This document shows positions 1 through 12,402 of a stretch of DNA of 64,000 nucleotides, in pieces. The notes under the pieces are model-generated. The model was not told the DNA's origin and did no database searches. It worked only from the letters and a program-made list of their open reading frames with translations. The stretch spans positions 3,968,001 through 4,032,000 of the forward strand of contig JARFXM010000009.1 in assembly GCA_029532625.1 (NCBI GenBank), written 5' to 3'. The stretch's first letter is position 1. Each line of letters starts with the position of its first letter. A program made the position numbers and the translations under genes. Origin of the DNA: Lomentospora prolificans (taxonomy: Eukaryota > Ascomycota > Sordariomycetes > Microascales > Microascaceae).

Positions 1-266
1 GGACATGCCAACGTTGACTTCATATGCTGCTCGCTCCTAACGTCCAGTATAAAACCAAGAAAGCCCTAACCTACGATGGAGCCAGAAGGAACGGGTGTTG
101 CTCACTTTTTGCGGCACAAGCTATCTGAAATTGCGATGGGCATCACTTGTTGGATACGAATGCTTGACAGGCATTCCGACTGCTAGAGTCGCATTGCAGG
201 GCAATCAACCCAACGGAGCTGTAACCTCGAATCGGGTCATGTCAGCACTGTAGTCCGGGGTTGCTT

Positions 267-282
267 CCCCCCCCCCCCCCCC
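267..282 (+). repeat. Poly-C run
   Basis: Sixteen consecutive C residues in gene-free DNA. Other homopolymer runs of G or C are at 7151-7162 and 57250-57261. Confidence 0.9.
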
Positions 283-755
283 TTGGATATCACAGTGTAA
301 TTGATGAGAGCTCTGTATATCCGTTACTGCCATTGATAGCAGCATTAATTGTACGACGCGACCACTTTATTACCTGCTCTTGGATTCGGCCTTGAGCCTT
401 TATGGTTGGTACTCAGAAAAAGTCCGAAGTTCTCGATTCCCGCGCTCCACCCTCGGCTGAGCTATTCTCCCACTTAACCGGTAGAAAAGCCCACACATTG
501 TTCCAATACGAGAATGTTCAGTCTGCATTATTACTCTCATTAAACTCGAGTTTCTGTGCTTTGGTGCATAGTTGACATGACGAGGCTGCTTGTTGAACGC
601 GTTGGGCACAGGGTTCGGGTTCAAACATGGGAATACTTACTTGGCGATTTGGCAAGGAGCCCGTACTGTAGTGTACCTCTTGTGGTCCGAAGCGCCACTC
701 TCTTGAAGCTCCGGACTTCTGGATTTGCCTCCTGCAGACAAGTCGGCATGGAGAA

Positions 756-805
756 ATTTGTACAGTACAATGCGAGTCAAAATCCACAGGCTATTTGTAC
801 AGTAC
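756..805. repeat. Direct repeat containing TTGTACAGTAC
   Basis: The 13-mer ATTTGTACAGTAC occurs perfectly at 756-768 and again at 793-805, a 37-base period. The core TTGTACAGTA reappears in reverse orientation (TACTGTACAA) at 49226-49235 and 49249-49258, and partly near 16753. It could be a regulatory site or the remnant of a small repeat family. Confidence 0.7.
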
Positions 806-2684
806 CTGAGGGAGCTAGTGTCTCGAGGCACAAGAAGTCGAGAAGTGTGGACCCATGGCTAGGCCCCAGCTTGGCCACTCTCGTACTAGGATGGGGCACT
901 GAGGAGGGATACATCAATCCTTGAGAGCCTGGCTTAGCTCCTAAGCTCAGGCGCCTTGGATTGAGTGTGTGGAAGCGACAACTGCGGGATTTCATTTTTT
1001 TTCTCTTCCTGCCATCAGCTACCAGAGGGAGGCTTTTCCTCTTGTGCCTAACACACTATTATTATTATCTTGGTACACCCCTTTTGTTGACAGTTTATCT
1101 CACCAGCGAATTTCGTCGTACCTGGATGACAACATCCTCTTTGTCGCCCCATGCCACATGCGTGAGAAGCCCCATCGTTCTGTCCTCAGACCAGTAAGTA
1201 GAGTACATCCTTTCTTGGCCAAGGGTCACTAGTGAAAAACTCCCCGGAAAGTCAATATCACAGGGGTTCCCCATCTCTCGTTGGACAAGTCCGAGACGTT
1301 GCTGCCAAAAGGAAAAGCAATCTTCGGTCTGCTTGACTTTTCTCCCTCTTGCTACCCATTCACCTCTTACGTCTCCGTTCACTCTTTTTTCTCCTTCCCT
1401 GCCAACCCTTGAGAACAGGACGCTGCCGTCTATTGAGTCGAAACTAGACGCGCAAAAGCAGAGTTGATCTCGCCGGCCGTCACCATTTCTAGCCCTGATA
1501 TTTCCTATCCTCTGCTTCCGAGCCAAGCAGTCTACGTTCCCTTTATTTCTCGCGTTGCGCTGACCTTTCCCCTTTGTAACTTTCTCAAAGTTCCGCTCAG
1601 TTGCGAACCTCGTCTGTCGCTTAGTCTTGACCATCCATCGAAGAAGACAAAACCCGAGCTAAGGCAACACACCGCCTCTCGAAGCAAACGACACGTACTG
1701 CGCCTACACCTTCATTCAACGAATACGCCCAGAAGCATCTTGGTCAGAGCTTTTCCCGGTTTCTCCACGCAGTCACCGTCACGCTCCGAGACTTGTCTCT
1801 GATCGCGCGCCTGTCGAGACCGTCCTTTGACCGACGTAAACAACGTGTGCCTTCTCGTCGACACTGCACTCTACGCCATCGCGTCCTTCTCTTTGATATT
1901 GACAGGTCACAATACTGACTGGCTGGGGGCACCGACTCACCTATAACGCGGTAAACTCACTTGGAGCGTAGGTCTCCAGAGCTGCGGCGTCATCAAAACC
2001 CCCGACTGCGACGCGAACGGTAGACGACGAGCTTTCCTGCATTAAAATACTGCTTTGCATTTGGTCCTTCTCCGTTAGGTCCTGGTCATTAGTCATTAAT
2101 CGTCTTTCGGTAAGCTCATGCCTTCTGGGCCTCTTCATTACCCCTGGCTGCCTTCGTCCTCTCCTTGAGCCGTACCAAACCTTCGAGTAGCAGCCATTTA
2201 TGCCTATGGGCGAACCAGACGATCACTGACCAAGAACCTCTTGCAGGTAGAAACACCCCTGAGCTCGCAGATGATTATCGCCTCCTCGATGCCTGTCGCA
2301 TAACAACGTTTCATCATCATCCTGGCTGTTCCCCGAGGACCTGGTATACAAGCCACCCTCGGGCCCCCACCACTGTGATTCTGGCACACGTCGGGCCCTG
2401 TGCCTCCCACACCTTGCAGTCTAAACACTCGGACTGGTCATCAATTCCGTTACTCGCTGGGCCGTATTATACTTACACGTCGAGAACGCGACCGAGATAT
2501 TTAGTGCTACGCCGATTTTTTTTCTCACCACATTGAATAGTCGATGCAATACCATCACTACGCGCTTGGAATACATACCGGGCTTAGTTCATAGTTCACG
2601 ACCGCCACGAGTACTGAGATTTGACTCTGCCTTGGAAATTGCCCAGAATCGACGATAAATTGACGCCTTTACAATTTCTCTACA

Positions 2685-5623
2685 ATGGCGACAGCACTTC
2701 CTAGGCCGTCGCGCCCCTCCAATGGGCCTCCTAATATCGCCCTTCCAGCCCTCCCGGTTGCAAAAACCAGGAAAAGCACCAGCGGCCTGGCCACGCCCTC
2801 GAGATCAGTTTCTAGCACACCTAAAAGCGGGCTCCGAGCGCCATCCGCCGCCTACTCTACACCTTCGACGCCCGCTCCAGGCTCTGCACTTCCTCACTCT
2901 CGAGTAGCATCCGGTGTGAATGCCGCTGGCAAGTCAATACGAAAAGTTGTTAGCATCAACTCGTTCCCGCAACCCCCATCCCGTGCGAGCAGCGTTCCTC
3001 CAAGTCCATTAGCAGAATCAGCCCGCAATTCCACCCGTCGCTCCAAGGCCTCGACAGCCTCCACTTATAGCCACCTAGGAGGGTCAACGCCAAGCCTGCT
3101 AAACGGTAGCGGTGAGGGCAAGTCGGTTGGAGCAGGTATGAGGATGTCAGATGGCCTTATTAGCGTTGCGTCTCCCCCACAGAGTCGTAGTTCGTCGGCG
3201 CAAGATTCGTATTCGACATCAGCCACTACGTATGACGATCCTACCGAAGCTCCACAGGCTTCCGGTTTCACAAATCTTGATAAGAGGTCGTCGAAACAGG
3301 ACGGCAAAGGCAATGTCATCGTTAGCGTCAGGGTCCGGCCAGACTTGACTGGGAATGATAACCCGAAAGACTGGGAGGTCGACCCGAAGAGGTCTTTGAT
3401 CTCTCACCACGGACGTGAGAGCGGGGACTACTATTATGGTAAGTAATCGTATCCCCAGGCCTTCGATGGGAGGGCAGTGGGAGATGAACCGTGGGACTCC
3501 GACCGCTTACTCTGGATACAGATAATGTTTTTGCCACGAGCGACGACAACTCGAGAGTTTATGACTGCATTGCGAAGCGGCTTGTTCGAAGAGTTATGGA
3601 AGGTTACCACGGAACCGTTTTCGCCTACGGTATGACTGGTACCGGCAAGACCTTCTCGATGCAGGGAACCGCCTCGTCACCTGGTGTGATTCCTCTGGCT
3701 ATTACCGACATATTCTCTTATATTCGCGAGACACCCTCTCGCGAGTTCTTGCTCCGCGTCAGCTACCTCGAGATCTACAATGAGAAGATCCATGATCTAC
3801 TCAGTATGCCGACGACTAACGCTGTAGGCGGGACATCTAGCCAGGAGGAGATCAAACTGCGCGAGGATAGCAAGCGCGGTGTTTATGCTAGCCCGCTTAA
3901 AGAAGAAATCGTGCAGAGCCCGACCCAACTACTGCGCGTAATTGCCCGTGGTGATCAGGCCAGGAGAACGGCGAGCACTCAGTTTAATGCCAGGAGTTCA
4001 AGATCTCATGCCGTCGTCCAGATTGTGGTTGAGAGCCGAGAGCGCATGCCTGGAAATGCGAATGCCGAGAACAAGCGCGGTGGCCTGCTTCCGGGGGGTG
4101 TCCGTGTCTCTACCCTCAGCTTGATTGATTTGGCTGGTTCCGAGAAGGCAGCGGAAACCAAGGAACGCAGGACAGAGGGCTCGCACATCAACAAGAGTTT
4201 GCTGACCTTGGGCACTGTTATTGCCAAACTGTCAGAGCATAAGGACAAGGATGGGAAGCCAGCGGACAAGGATGGAAAACATCTTCCTTACCGCGATAGT
4301 AAGCTCACGCGCCTTCTTCAGGGTGCATTATCCGGAAACTCACTGGTCAGCATCCTGTGTACAATCCAGACGGGTTCTGCCGGTACTGCAGCCGCAGCCA
4401 ATACCCATACGACTGAAACTCTCAACACGCTGAAGTTTGCGTCGCGCGCCAAGAACAACATCGTTAGCCATGCTAAAAAAGCGGAGGAGGCACTCGGTGC
4501 TGGCGGCGATGGTGGAGCTCGAGTTCTTCTCGAACGATACCGCATGGAAATTATGGAGCTGAGGTCGCAGTTGGACAGCCAGGCTAAGAACAAGAAGAAA
4601 ACAGAAGAACTCTCTGATGAGGAGAAGGTGAAGAATGCCGAAGAGGAGAAAGCCCGGGAACTCGAAGCGGAACTGCGCCACGAGGAGCAGATGCTGGAGA
4701 TGCAACTGGCTCGTACGGCTCTTAAGGAACGTATCGACCACTTGAACCGCCTCATTTTGAGCTCGAAGTCGATCGGTGTGAACCGAAGCGGGTCCTATAG
4801 CTCACTTGCCAACTCGAGATTCTCGCAAATATCGACAATGTCCTCCATGACGGCCTCTAATAGTGGCCGCCCTGGCATCGAGCGAACTTCTTCGATGACT
4901 TCGGCATCGTCTACAATCGGGCGCCGTTCGAGCGGCGGAAAACGTCAGTCCGGAGGCGAAAAGCGTCAATCTGGTGGCGAAACTTCTATCATGGAGGATG
5001 AGGACAGCGTGGGCGAATTTGGCGATGGGAATGCGTCTCTTGCGGCCCAAAACCGGGCGCTCCAAGCTGACCTGGTCGACAAGAATAGATACATCACCAC
5101 TCTGGAGAAGAGGCTTCTTCAGGCTCGCAGAGCTAGTTCGTCGCGGACTTCGATCGGATTCACAGGAAGTAAGGGTATCCTCGTTGGAGAAGATCATAGC
5201 GTATCTGCTCTGCTCAAGGAGAAGGATGCAGAGATTGCGGAGCTCCGGGCTAGGATTGACGACAAGGATCGCATGCTTGCTGCTCTTCGCAGCATCGCTA
5301 GGTCGCGCGAGACGGCTGAAAGTGTCAGCTTCGATCCAAGGGCACCTCTGAGCCCTCCGCCATCCGCAACGTTGCTTAGCTCTCAGCAATCGCAGTTCCC
5401 ACCTGTCAAGCAGAACCGCAAGAGTGGTGGTGACGACCTTAAGATATTGGACGAGATGATCCTGGATCGAATCGAGAGTGGTCAACTTGTTAGGAGCTCG
5501 AGGGGTAGTGTTCGCATCGCGACTGACGCGGCGCGAAGTGAGCCTCCCTCGGAGCCTCTACCCAGCTTAGACCTTGTTCATAAACAAGAAGAAGCCAAAC
5601 AGCCCGTGGTTCAGGGAGTTTAG
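2685..5623 (+). CDS. Kinesin-7 family motor (Kip2/KipA type)
   Basis: A plus-end-directed microtubule motor. Relatives (yeast Kip2, Aspergillus KipA) act at microtubule plus ends in nuclear positioning and polarised growth. Two exons, 2685-3438 and 3522-5623, are joined by an 83-nt GTAAGT intron that splits an Asp codon, giving 951 aa. The first ~200 residues are Ser/Pro-rich and low complexity. The motor begins near residue 205 (VIVSVRVRP). It has the P-loop GMTGTGKT at 288-295, switch I SSRSH at 410-414 and switch II DLAGSE at 454-459, then YRDSKLTRLLQ. A charged coiled coil follows (about residues 570-670), then Ser-rich linkers and a second coiled segment. The motor is internal and followed by coiled coil, as in Kip2/KipA rather than kinesin-5 or kinesin-14. 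The family is certain; the subfamily is inferred. Confidence 0.93.
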
Positions 5624-8600
5624 TCCACGGGGCTGCTGAGAAGTGCGACTCTCGTGGCCGCAGGTGATGGACATTGGCAGGATCTGAAGTGTGGTAATTG
5701 GCGTTTTCGGGGTCTTTTATTGCCTGTTTCGACTCTTGTCTTATTATACCCCTCGAGAGCATCGACTTTGCGCTTTTACTTTTAACTTTCTTTTTTCTAC
5801 ATTCGTTTTCATGTTTGCCCGGTTTTCGGTTTGTCGCTTGGGCTGTTTTATTCGATCAGTCGGCATCATGCAGCGGAGCGTGCATTTTCTTCGAGTGACT
5901 CTTGATACGTCGACCGGAGCGCTGTGACACGAAGACAATCGTGTCTGACACCTCGTTTTTCACATTTCTCCGTTCACCTTTTCGGCCCCCCTTACCAGGA
6001 TACGATGGGAATCCCCTCCATTCGCCCTCGCCCTCACTGCCTTTTCAGTTTCCCTTTTTTTTTTTCCTTGCTCTTTTCTTTTTCTTTGCCTCGCTAGTCT
6101 GCTCCTAGGGCGGCGTGTGATATTTGGGACTAAACCGGGATTTGCTTTTACGCCTGCCACGACGATATTCTACATAATACGAGGGGAAAGAGACGGTAGG
6201 AATGAGCGAAAAGAATGACGTGCGAGGAGCCGGTGGAGTAATCCAGGGCAGAGCGAACCGGGGTGGGAGAAGGATGGCTTCCTCAAACATCCGGGACGTT
6301 TGGTTTCTGGCTTGTATAGTACTTTGGTAGAGAAAGAAAGAAACAGACTCAGTCGTCAGGAGGTATATACCAATGGTTCATCATGTCTTAGAATTGATTG
6401 TTATGACTTAGCGTGAAGCTCAAAGGGCGCCGAGGTCGTGTAATCGATGCCGGGGGTTGGATTGTTTACTGAAAGGGAACATGGCTAAGATGCGGCCCGC
6501 CTCATGCCAATAGCCTTGAGCACTTCGTTCAAGTAGGCAAACAGTTCAATGAGGCTCGGTGGTTGAATGGGCCGGTAGGACCACTATTGAGAACGTTACG
6601 GACGATTGCATGCGCTCAAGAGTGGAGTGGACAACCAAAGCGGAAAGTTTGAAGAGTTTGCGCAGAGGATGGTAATACCTCAAGAGTTTGTTTACGGGGG
6701 GTTTATTGCTCCGTACCGACAGGCATCCAAAGTGCTCTCACTCTGTCAGCCAGCTACCAAGGGCAGAGCGTCGTGGAACGCGACAGAGCCGGTGCTTACG
6801 CGCGGGCAAGTCGGACCAAGCGTGCCAACGCCCGAAGCTGAGAATGTTGCTGCGCCCTAATCGGGAAGGAGCTGAGCTGCAACAAAGCCGCTTCAAAGCT
6901 TCCTTCTCTCCTGAGACGATTCTTATCAACACAGTCCACGATAAATGCCGGGATCAGGAGAGGAACGCATCAAGCGAGGCGACTGAGCAAAATTTCACAA
7001 TTTCGTAGTCGCCATGGTTAGACCCAAGCCAGCCGTTGGGGAAACAAACAATGGGTCGATCTACTTGACGCTTCTCATTCATCATTTCGTCAATCTTCTT
7101 ACTTCTGACAAGCAGAGTGGAATGTTGAGGTGACTTTTCACCTCGGCAATGGGGGGGGGGGGCGCGGCATGTTGGAGGCGTGTCGCTCGAGATCCGATGT
7201 TAGGCAATGATCTTGCGTCGCTTGCCGGGGATTTTGTGATTTCGGCTTATTGCGATCAACGGCCTCACTGACGTCAGAACGGGCACAACTGGGCAAGAGG
7301 GAGAGTCGTCGGTTTGGGGGGCCGAGGAATGTCGAGTTGGGCCAATTGATCTGCGAGCCATTTGCTTGGTTAGAGGCTCCTATTGGGGATAGTAGGCCGA
7401 CACCACACCACACAATGAAAGACGTGCCGCTGGCTCTTGGGTGGTGATGGTGGTGGGGAGCTGGCTGGAATGGCCGTGCTTCACAGGGGACATTGCAGGT
7501 ATGCTGTGGGAGTCAGGGGGAAGGGAATAGACACAGATCCGAAGAACGGGGACCGACCGGGCTTGAAAGTGGTGCTTCTCTTGGTGAGTGAGTGGCTGAC
7601 GGCCGCTCTTCCGGGTCGAGCCAGCATGCATCGGCTTGGATATGTTAACCTCCGCCCACCACGATGCTTCCTTGGTGCGCTCTCGCTTTCGGTCCCGTTG
7701 GCACTTCGACCCGGATATAATTATGAGATGGGGCTGAATAAATTGATTCATCTAATGCCACCCGAAAGCGCGCGCTGGAAATAGTCCGATCTCTAAAAAG
7801 TTGCCTTAATAACTTCCTCGAAAACAGCTGGCGACACTAAAACAGAAGCGTGGGCGAGGGAGGAAGCGGCTCCACTGAGAGATCAAATCAACCCACGCCA
7901 TGCTCATCCCATTGCATTGCTCGAGAACAGGACACACAAAATTAAAGGAAATCAGTCAACGGCCCCTTGAAATGCAACGTACACTATAGTAATAGTCACA
8001 CGAGTGCTCTCATAGCCCAAGGATCGACCGATTTGCGAACGCAGGATCTAGACCCTGGGGTGACTGGCGCGCGACCGATGATGTAATGAGGATTTCTTTT
8101 TCTGCTTTTTCTCGTTTCTTTTTTGAAGATGGATGTATTAATACGTACACCTACAGATCTCGCCCGTCTTTTCTGTCAATCTGCTACTAGCACTGGTAGT
8201 AGACTCCCGAACGCTTACTCGAAAACTGTGAGATTCTTTTTTTCTGCCAGGCTGTTCGGGTAGGACAGGACGGATGAATGTTGTTTCTTGAGCTTGTTCT
8301 GTTGACCATCCACCCGGTGAAGGCCACGTTCTAATAATGGACGAGGGACTTGGGACCAACATCATGCTTCCTAATTAGTGGAAGTGTTTGCTTGACCTGG
8401 TGGAAAACCAGTTGGCCCTGGGTTGTCATCCTGCACAGGTTTCCTTTTTTTAGGTGCCATTTCGAGAAGGAGACTTTGGCACGGAACGGGCTGTGATTGG
8501 AGCGAAAGTGTCCCGTTTGTGGGCCTGGTCGATCTTTCCCCAAGTTCTCAAGATTGTGAAACGCGCCAAGGAAATGCGGCAGCATGCAGGGTCATGGTAC

Positions 8601-10587
8601 ATTCTGGATACCCCCAGACCTTGTCTTCCTTCCTGTGTCTCGCAGTGACAAGTTGACCCTGACCCCGGGTACTGCCCGGGTGCTTTGCGAGCTTTTTCGA
8701 CAACCAGGATTTCGAACCAGCCCAGCATGGGAAATGCCAAACGAGCAGCCACGCTTGGTTGTGGGCAAAGAGCGATCGACTGGCTGCAGTGACGGAGGTG
8801 TACTTATCCGTATGACACAGATTGGGCAAGATTGGGGGCACCACAGCTGGTTCTGATACTGCTGGCGGGCTGCAAGTGGTGAGTGATGTTGCCTCAGCTT
8901 GCGCTCGTTTGCCAACGGTCTGTCTCCTCGGAGCAGCCTCTTGTTGTGCCACAACATCTATCTACCCCGAAAAAAAGTTGCGGAGAGGTCCTGTCTTGGT
9001 AGAATGACACAGCTGACGCCTTCCAAGAGAGGCGGTGGCTGTGATGGCCCTGCCCGTCCGTTTCTCTGGAATGGAGTGATAAGCGTGTACGAGGAGCACC
9101 TCGTTCCAATGTTGCCGATCTCTTGCTATGTGGGGGGAGAGGGGCAAAATAGACCTGGCTAACATATCTGTTAGCCCGAAATCAAACGAGCATGACAGCG
9201 ATGGGTGATGGCGACCCAAAAAAGCTGTGAGACCCAACCTGCTTCTGAGCTTGTGGCATTGCCTGGTTGGACTCGGTTTGTGGTTGAGCTCTGCATGTTC
9301 CCTCTTCCACCCCTGACGCTCACTGCAGACAGTGAAAGCCTGTGCTTGTGTCCAACAGGGCAATGAGGAGCGTGGGTGAGGACGATCATCTCCACCTGCT
9401 TGAATCAGAGTACCGGGATCTGAGAAGATTCGCATCAACTCAAAAGTGCAACGCCACCCGTCCTCCAACGCTTCCTTGGGGAGAGAAGGCCCACACTCTG
9501 CATACCTAGTCTTGCTTGTTTGCCTTCGGGGCGACTATTATTACTATTAGCCTCACTTCTTCGTCCCATCTGTATTTTCCTAGTCTCTCCTCCGTTTTTC
9601 CTGAACACGCTATACTCCCGCTCCCGTTCTGCGACACCTTAGTTTACGTCTTCTTGGGGGGAGTTTGGTTCATCCGTGTCCTTGGCTTTCGCTCTCAAGG
9701 TCCTGGTGTCATCACAAGTTTGGATTTCTGGTTGGGTTGTGAGAGACCGATCCATCAAACCTCGGCCCTCTCGGGGCCCCATTCTAGATGCGACAAGACT
9801 CGGGCCATTCTTCTAATCGCGAGTAAGGCCATCGTGTGTTCGACCCGGCACTCTTTTAGGTTGCCCCAAATCCCACCAACGAAGCGGAAAAATTAAGCCA
9901 TCCAGTTCAACTGGGTCCCCCTTGCTCTCTTCCCTCGGGCAACAGGCAGAGACTCACACAGGACTCACACAGCTCCACCTGATCCCTCAATTACCACCCC
10001 ACCACCTGCGTCGACGAGGACCTTGCCCTTGTCGGATCCTCTCAACCGAAAGTGGTTGGCCTTCTGGAATTTCTGCGCCTTTGGTCAACACTTAATACCC
10101 ACGCCAACCGCTGTGCCTTGGAGTTGGGTTTGTTGGCGCATCTTTGCTCGAACGAGCAAATTGGAGAGAGGCATTGCTCCCATCCCCCTCTTTCGTCATT
10201 CCACGATTCTGTGGACCATTCCTGGATAACACTTGGTCCATCGCTCATTACCGCTCTTTCTCTCCGTTTTCTGTTGACCTTCACTTCGTGTTGCTGGCCT
10301 GGTGCACCAGCCGTATCCACTTGCTTCTACTTCTCTACCTCTAATGGCGCCTCATATATATCGAGAGGACTCGAAGGCTTGAAGCCAACACCGGAGGGCT
10401 ATCAAAAGGCTTGATATCCCACGGTTCGCGGGCGCCTCTTCGTTACCCCGGACTTTGACCTGCCTCTTTTTCACCAACTATCTCTCTCTCTCTCGCTCTC
10501 TCTCTGTCTCTCACGTTGGGAAAAGAATACTTCGAACTATAAATACTTATCTTTTTTTTTTCTTTTTCTTTTTGCGATTCTGCTACC
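5624..10587. other. Long gene-poor interval (about 5 kb)
   Basis: No frame here is long or recognisable enough to call. The first few hundred bases are T-rich and probably form the kinesin 3' UTR. A 12-base G run lies at 7151-7162. The interval ends in a TC-rich tract (10481-10512) and a T-rich stretch just before the next start codon, typical of fungal promoter or leader sequence. Frames at 8962-9468 and 7380-7751 (both minus strand) were examined; they have no domain, and other frames overlap them. Confidence 0.5.
10481..10512 (+). repeat. TC microsatellite in promoter/leader
   Basis: A near-perfect (TC)n tract, interrupted by single G bases, lies about 75 bases before the ATG of the glycosyltransferase-like gene. 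CT-rich tracts are frequent near fungal transcription starts. Confidence 0.8.
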
Positions 10588-12402
10588 ATGCAGGCCCAGC
10601 TCGAGGTCGGCCGGGCTGCTCGACATCCCAGAATGATAGTCTCTCCTCCGCGTCTTAATCTTCGAAGGGCCGCCTCCTACCAACACGAAAAGGGCCCTCT
10701 CTCATCAACATCCTCCCGCTTTAACTTCAACCACCTCTTTTTCTCACCTCCGCCCTCTCCCAGTCTCCCTGCTCTCATCTCCCGACCGAAAAAATCACCC
10801 ACACGGGCGCGGCCGAGCCGTGTATTACGCATAATCGCCTGGATTCTTAGTGCTGCCTTCATAATATACATCGGCACGCAGGCCATCCTGAAGCACATTG
10901 AACTGGCAGGCGTGAAGCTGACTTACATAGAGAGAAATAGCGGGGATGACGAAGTGGAAATCGTGAGCGGGGAAGGACTGCCAGAGTTTCCTACGCCCGT
11001 GATTGTGCAAGACGCATGGATGCGGTCGAGGTGGACCGTCTCCATCCCCCGGAAATTCGGATTCCCGCTATCAGTGAGCGAGTACGCCGAAATGCCCAGA
11101 TTCTGCAGGGAGGTTCGGGCTGCCGTACGAAAGCAACACGAATGGACTGGAAAGGAGCAACAGCCGTTGGCGATGTACGGACAGTCCGACTCGTATTATA
11201 TTGATGTGCGCGAGGCAGTGAAGGCCGGTCTGCTTCCGGGGTCACATAGTGAGACGGAAGAACCGGAGGGAAAGCAAGGGCTGGAGCCGGGAAATTTCGT
11301 GGGGGTGAACAAGGATTCATATATGCCCGAATGCGAAAAGTCTCTTACCGTCGTCCTAGAGACGAGCGAGGCTGGGATCGGCCACACTTTAATGATGATG
11401 TGGACCTTCTACGGCATCGCGAAGGAACAGGGACGATCCTTCTTCATCGACGACAGTAGGTGGACGTATGGGCGGTATACGTCCATCTTTCAACCGCCTC
11501 CTGTACCCGAGTGCAGGCCGCCCCCGAGGCACGAGATGGTACCGTGTCCCCAACAGGCGAGACACTTGGTCGTGTCCGCCGCCACGGCGAGGGACGCATT
11601 GATGGACTCGCTGAGTACGCGAAAAGGAAACCCTGCCATCGCTGATGATGGCTACGCGAGGAAGGTCCTCTACGACTTTGCTCGTCGCGGCTATGAGGCC
11701 CTCTTCCATCTCATCAGTGAGGATGTGGAATACGTGAACTCGCGTGTAGAGAGCCTCACCTCCCAGGCCTTCAAGTCCAAGTCCCCCATTGCAGGCATGC
11801 ATATCCGCCGCGGGGACTGTCACCCTCTCGAGTTCCCCTATCGCGACTCGTATATCCCCACTGACATCTTTGTCGACTCGGCGCGCTCAGCGATCAAGAA
11901 ACGGTTTCCCGACCCCAAGTCCTCTGATGACCCGTTTCTCCTGGTGGCATCCGATGACCCTACCGTTCATAACTCCCCTGAGTTGACGGGTGCGCATCAC
12001 GCGCAAGAACGCATCAAACTCGCAAGCAAAGACGCCATCGACAAGTCCAGCTCCACCGCAGATCGAGATCGCTCCATAATGCACCGATTCAAGGACGAGG
12101 CTTTTGGCTGGGAAGGGGGCTTCTTCTCCACCATGTTCTGGAACTTGGGTCTGCCCAAGGGCCAGATGGGCGACCACGAAACCAAGGCTTCGGGGGATAC
12201 CATCGCTCTCCGGGCCTTCCTCGCCAGGGCCTACCTTATGGATCTGTCCGTGCTTGCCAAGGCCAGCGATACTGTTGTCTGCGCCGTGGGAACTATGGGC
12301 TGCAGGCTTCTAGGCGTGATGATGGGGTGGCATGAGATTGCCGAGGGCGGAAAGTGGGTGAATATTGATGGCGACCACAAGTGGATGGGCTTGACTTGGT
12401 GA
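10588..12402 (+). CDS. Type II membrane protein, fucosyltransferase-like (HxRRGD)
   Basis: A single 604-aa exon. An N-terminal cytosolic stretch rich in Ser, Pro and Arg is followed by one hydrophobic segment at about 80-101 (ILSAAFIIYIG), preceded by a basic cluster. This is a type II signal-anchor layout typical of Golgi glycosyltransferases. The lumenal part carries HIRRGD at 405-410. The H-x-R-R-G/T-D motif marks the nucleotide-sugar region of alpha-1,6- and protein O-fucosyltransferases (GT23/GT65/GT68 group). Downstream blocks with LLVASDD and AVGTMGCRLLGVMMGW fit the second Rossmann-like half. The exact substrate cannot be read from sequence; it might modify cell-wall or secreted glycoproteins. 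The start is the first ATG after the TC/T-rich leader. I am confident it is a Golgi-type glycosyltransferase relative and less sure of fucose specificity. Confidence 0.72.
   Translation: MQAQLEVGRAARHPRMIVSPPRLNLRRAASYQHEKGPLSSTSSRFNFNHLFFSPPPSPSLPALISRPKKSPTRARPSRVLRIIAWILSAAFIIYIGTQAILKHIELAGVKLTYIERNSGDDEVEIVSGEGLPEFPTPVIVQDAWMRSRWTVSIPRKFGFPLSVSEYAEMPRFCREVRAAVRKQHEWTGKEQQPLAMYGQSDSYYIDVREAVKAGLLPGSHSETEEPEGKQGLEPGNFVGVNKDSYMPECEKSLTVVLETSEAGIGHTLMMMWTFYGIAKEQGRSFFIDDSRWTYGRYTSIFQPPPVPECRPPPRHEMVPCPQQARHLVVSAATARDALMDSLSTRKGNPAIADDGYARKVLYDFARRGYEALFHLISEDVEYVNSRVESLTSQAFKSKSPIAGMHIRRGDCHPLEFPYRDSYIPTDIFVDSARSAIKKRFPDPKSSDDPFLLVASDDPTVHNSPELTGAHHAQERIKLASKDAIDKSSSTADRDRSIMHRFKDEAFGWEGGFFSTMFWNLGLPKGQMGDHETKASGDTIALRAFLARAYLMDLSVLAKASDTVVCAVGTMGCRLLGVMMGWHEIAEGGKWVNIDGDHKWMGLTW

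Larger units (their letters stand above)
1..2684. other. Gene-free region upstream of the kinesin gene
   Basis: I see no supportable coding gene here. The open frames are short, mostly overlap on both strands and look like no family I know. The stretch holds a 16-base C run at 267-282. It also holds two perfect copies of a 13-base sequence containing TTGTACAGTAC, at 756-768 and 793-805. From about 1300 onward it becomes pyrimidine-rich, which is common in fungal promoters and leaders, so the last several hundred bases probably include the kinesin promoter and 5' leader. No tRNA-like structure was recognised. Confidence 0.5.

Noticed and set aside
1095..1634. 179-residue minus-strand frame
   Set aside because: Low-complexity basic composition, no recognisable domain, overlapped by plus-strand frames of equal quality.
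8962..9468. 168-residue minus-strand frame in the gene-poor block
   Set aside because: No domain, signal peptide or spliceable extension found; nearby frames on both strands look equally random.
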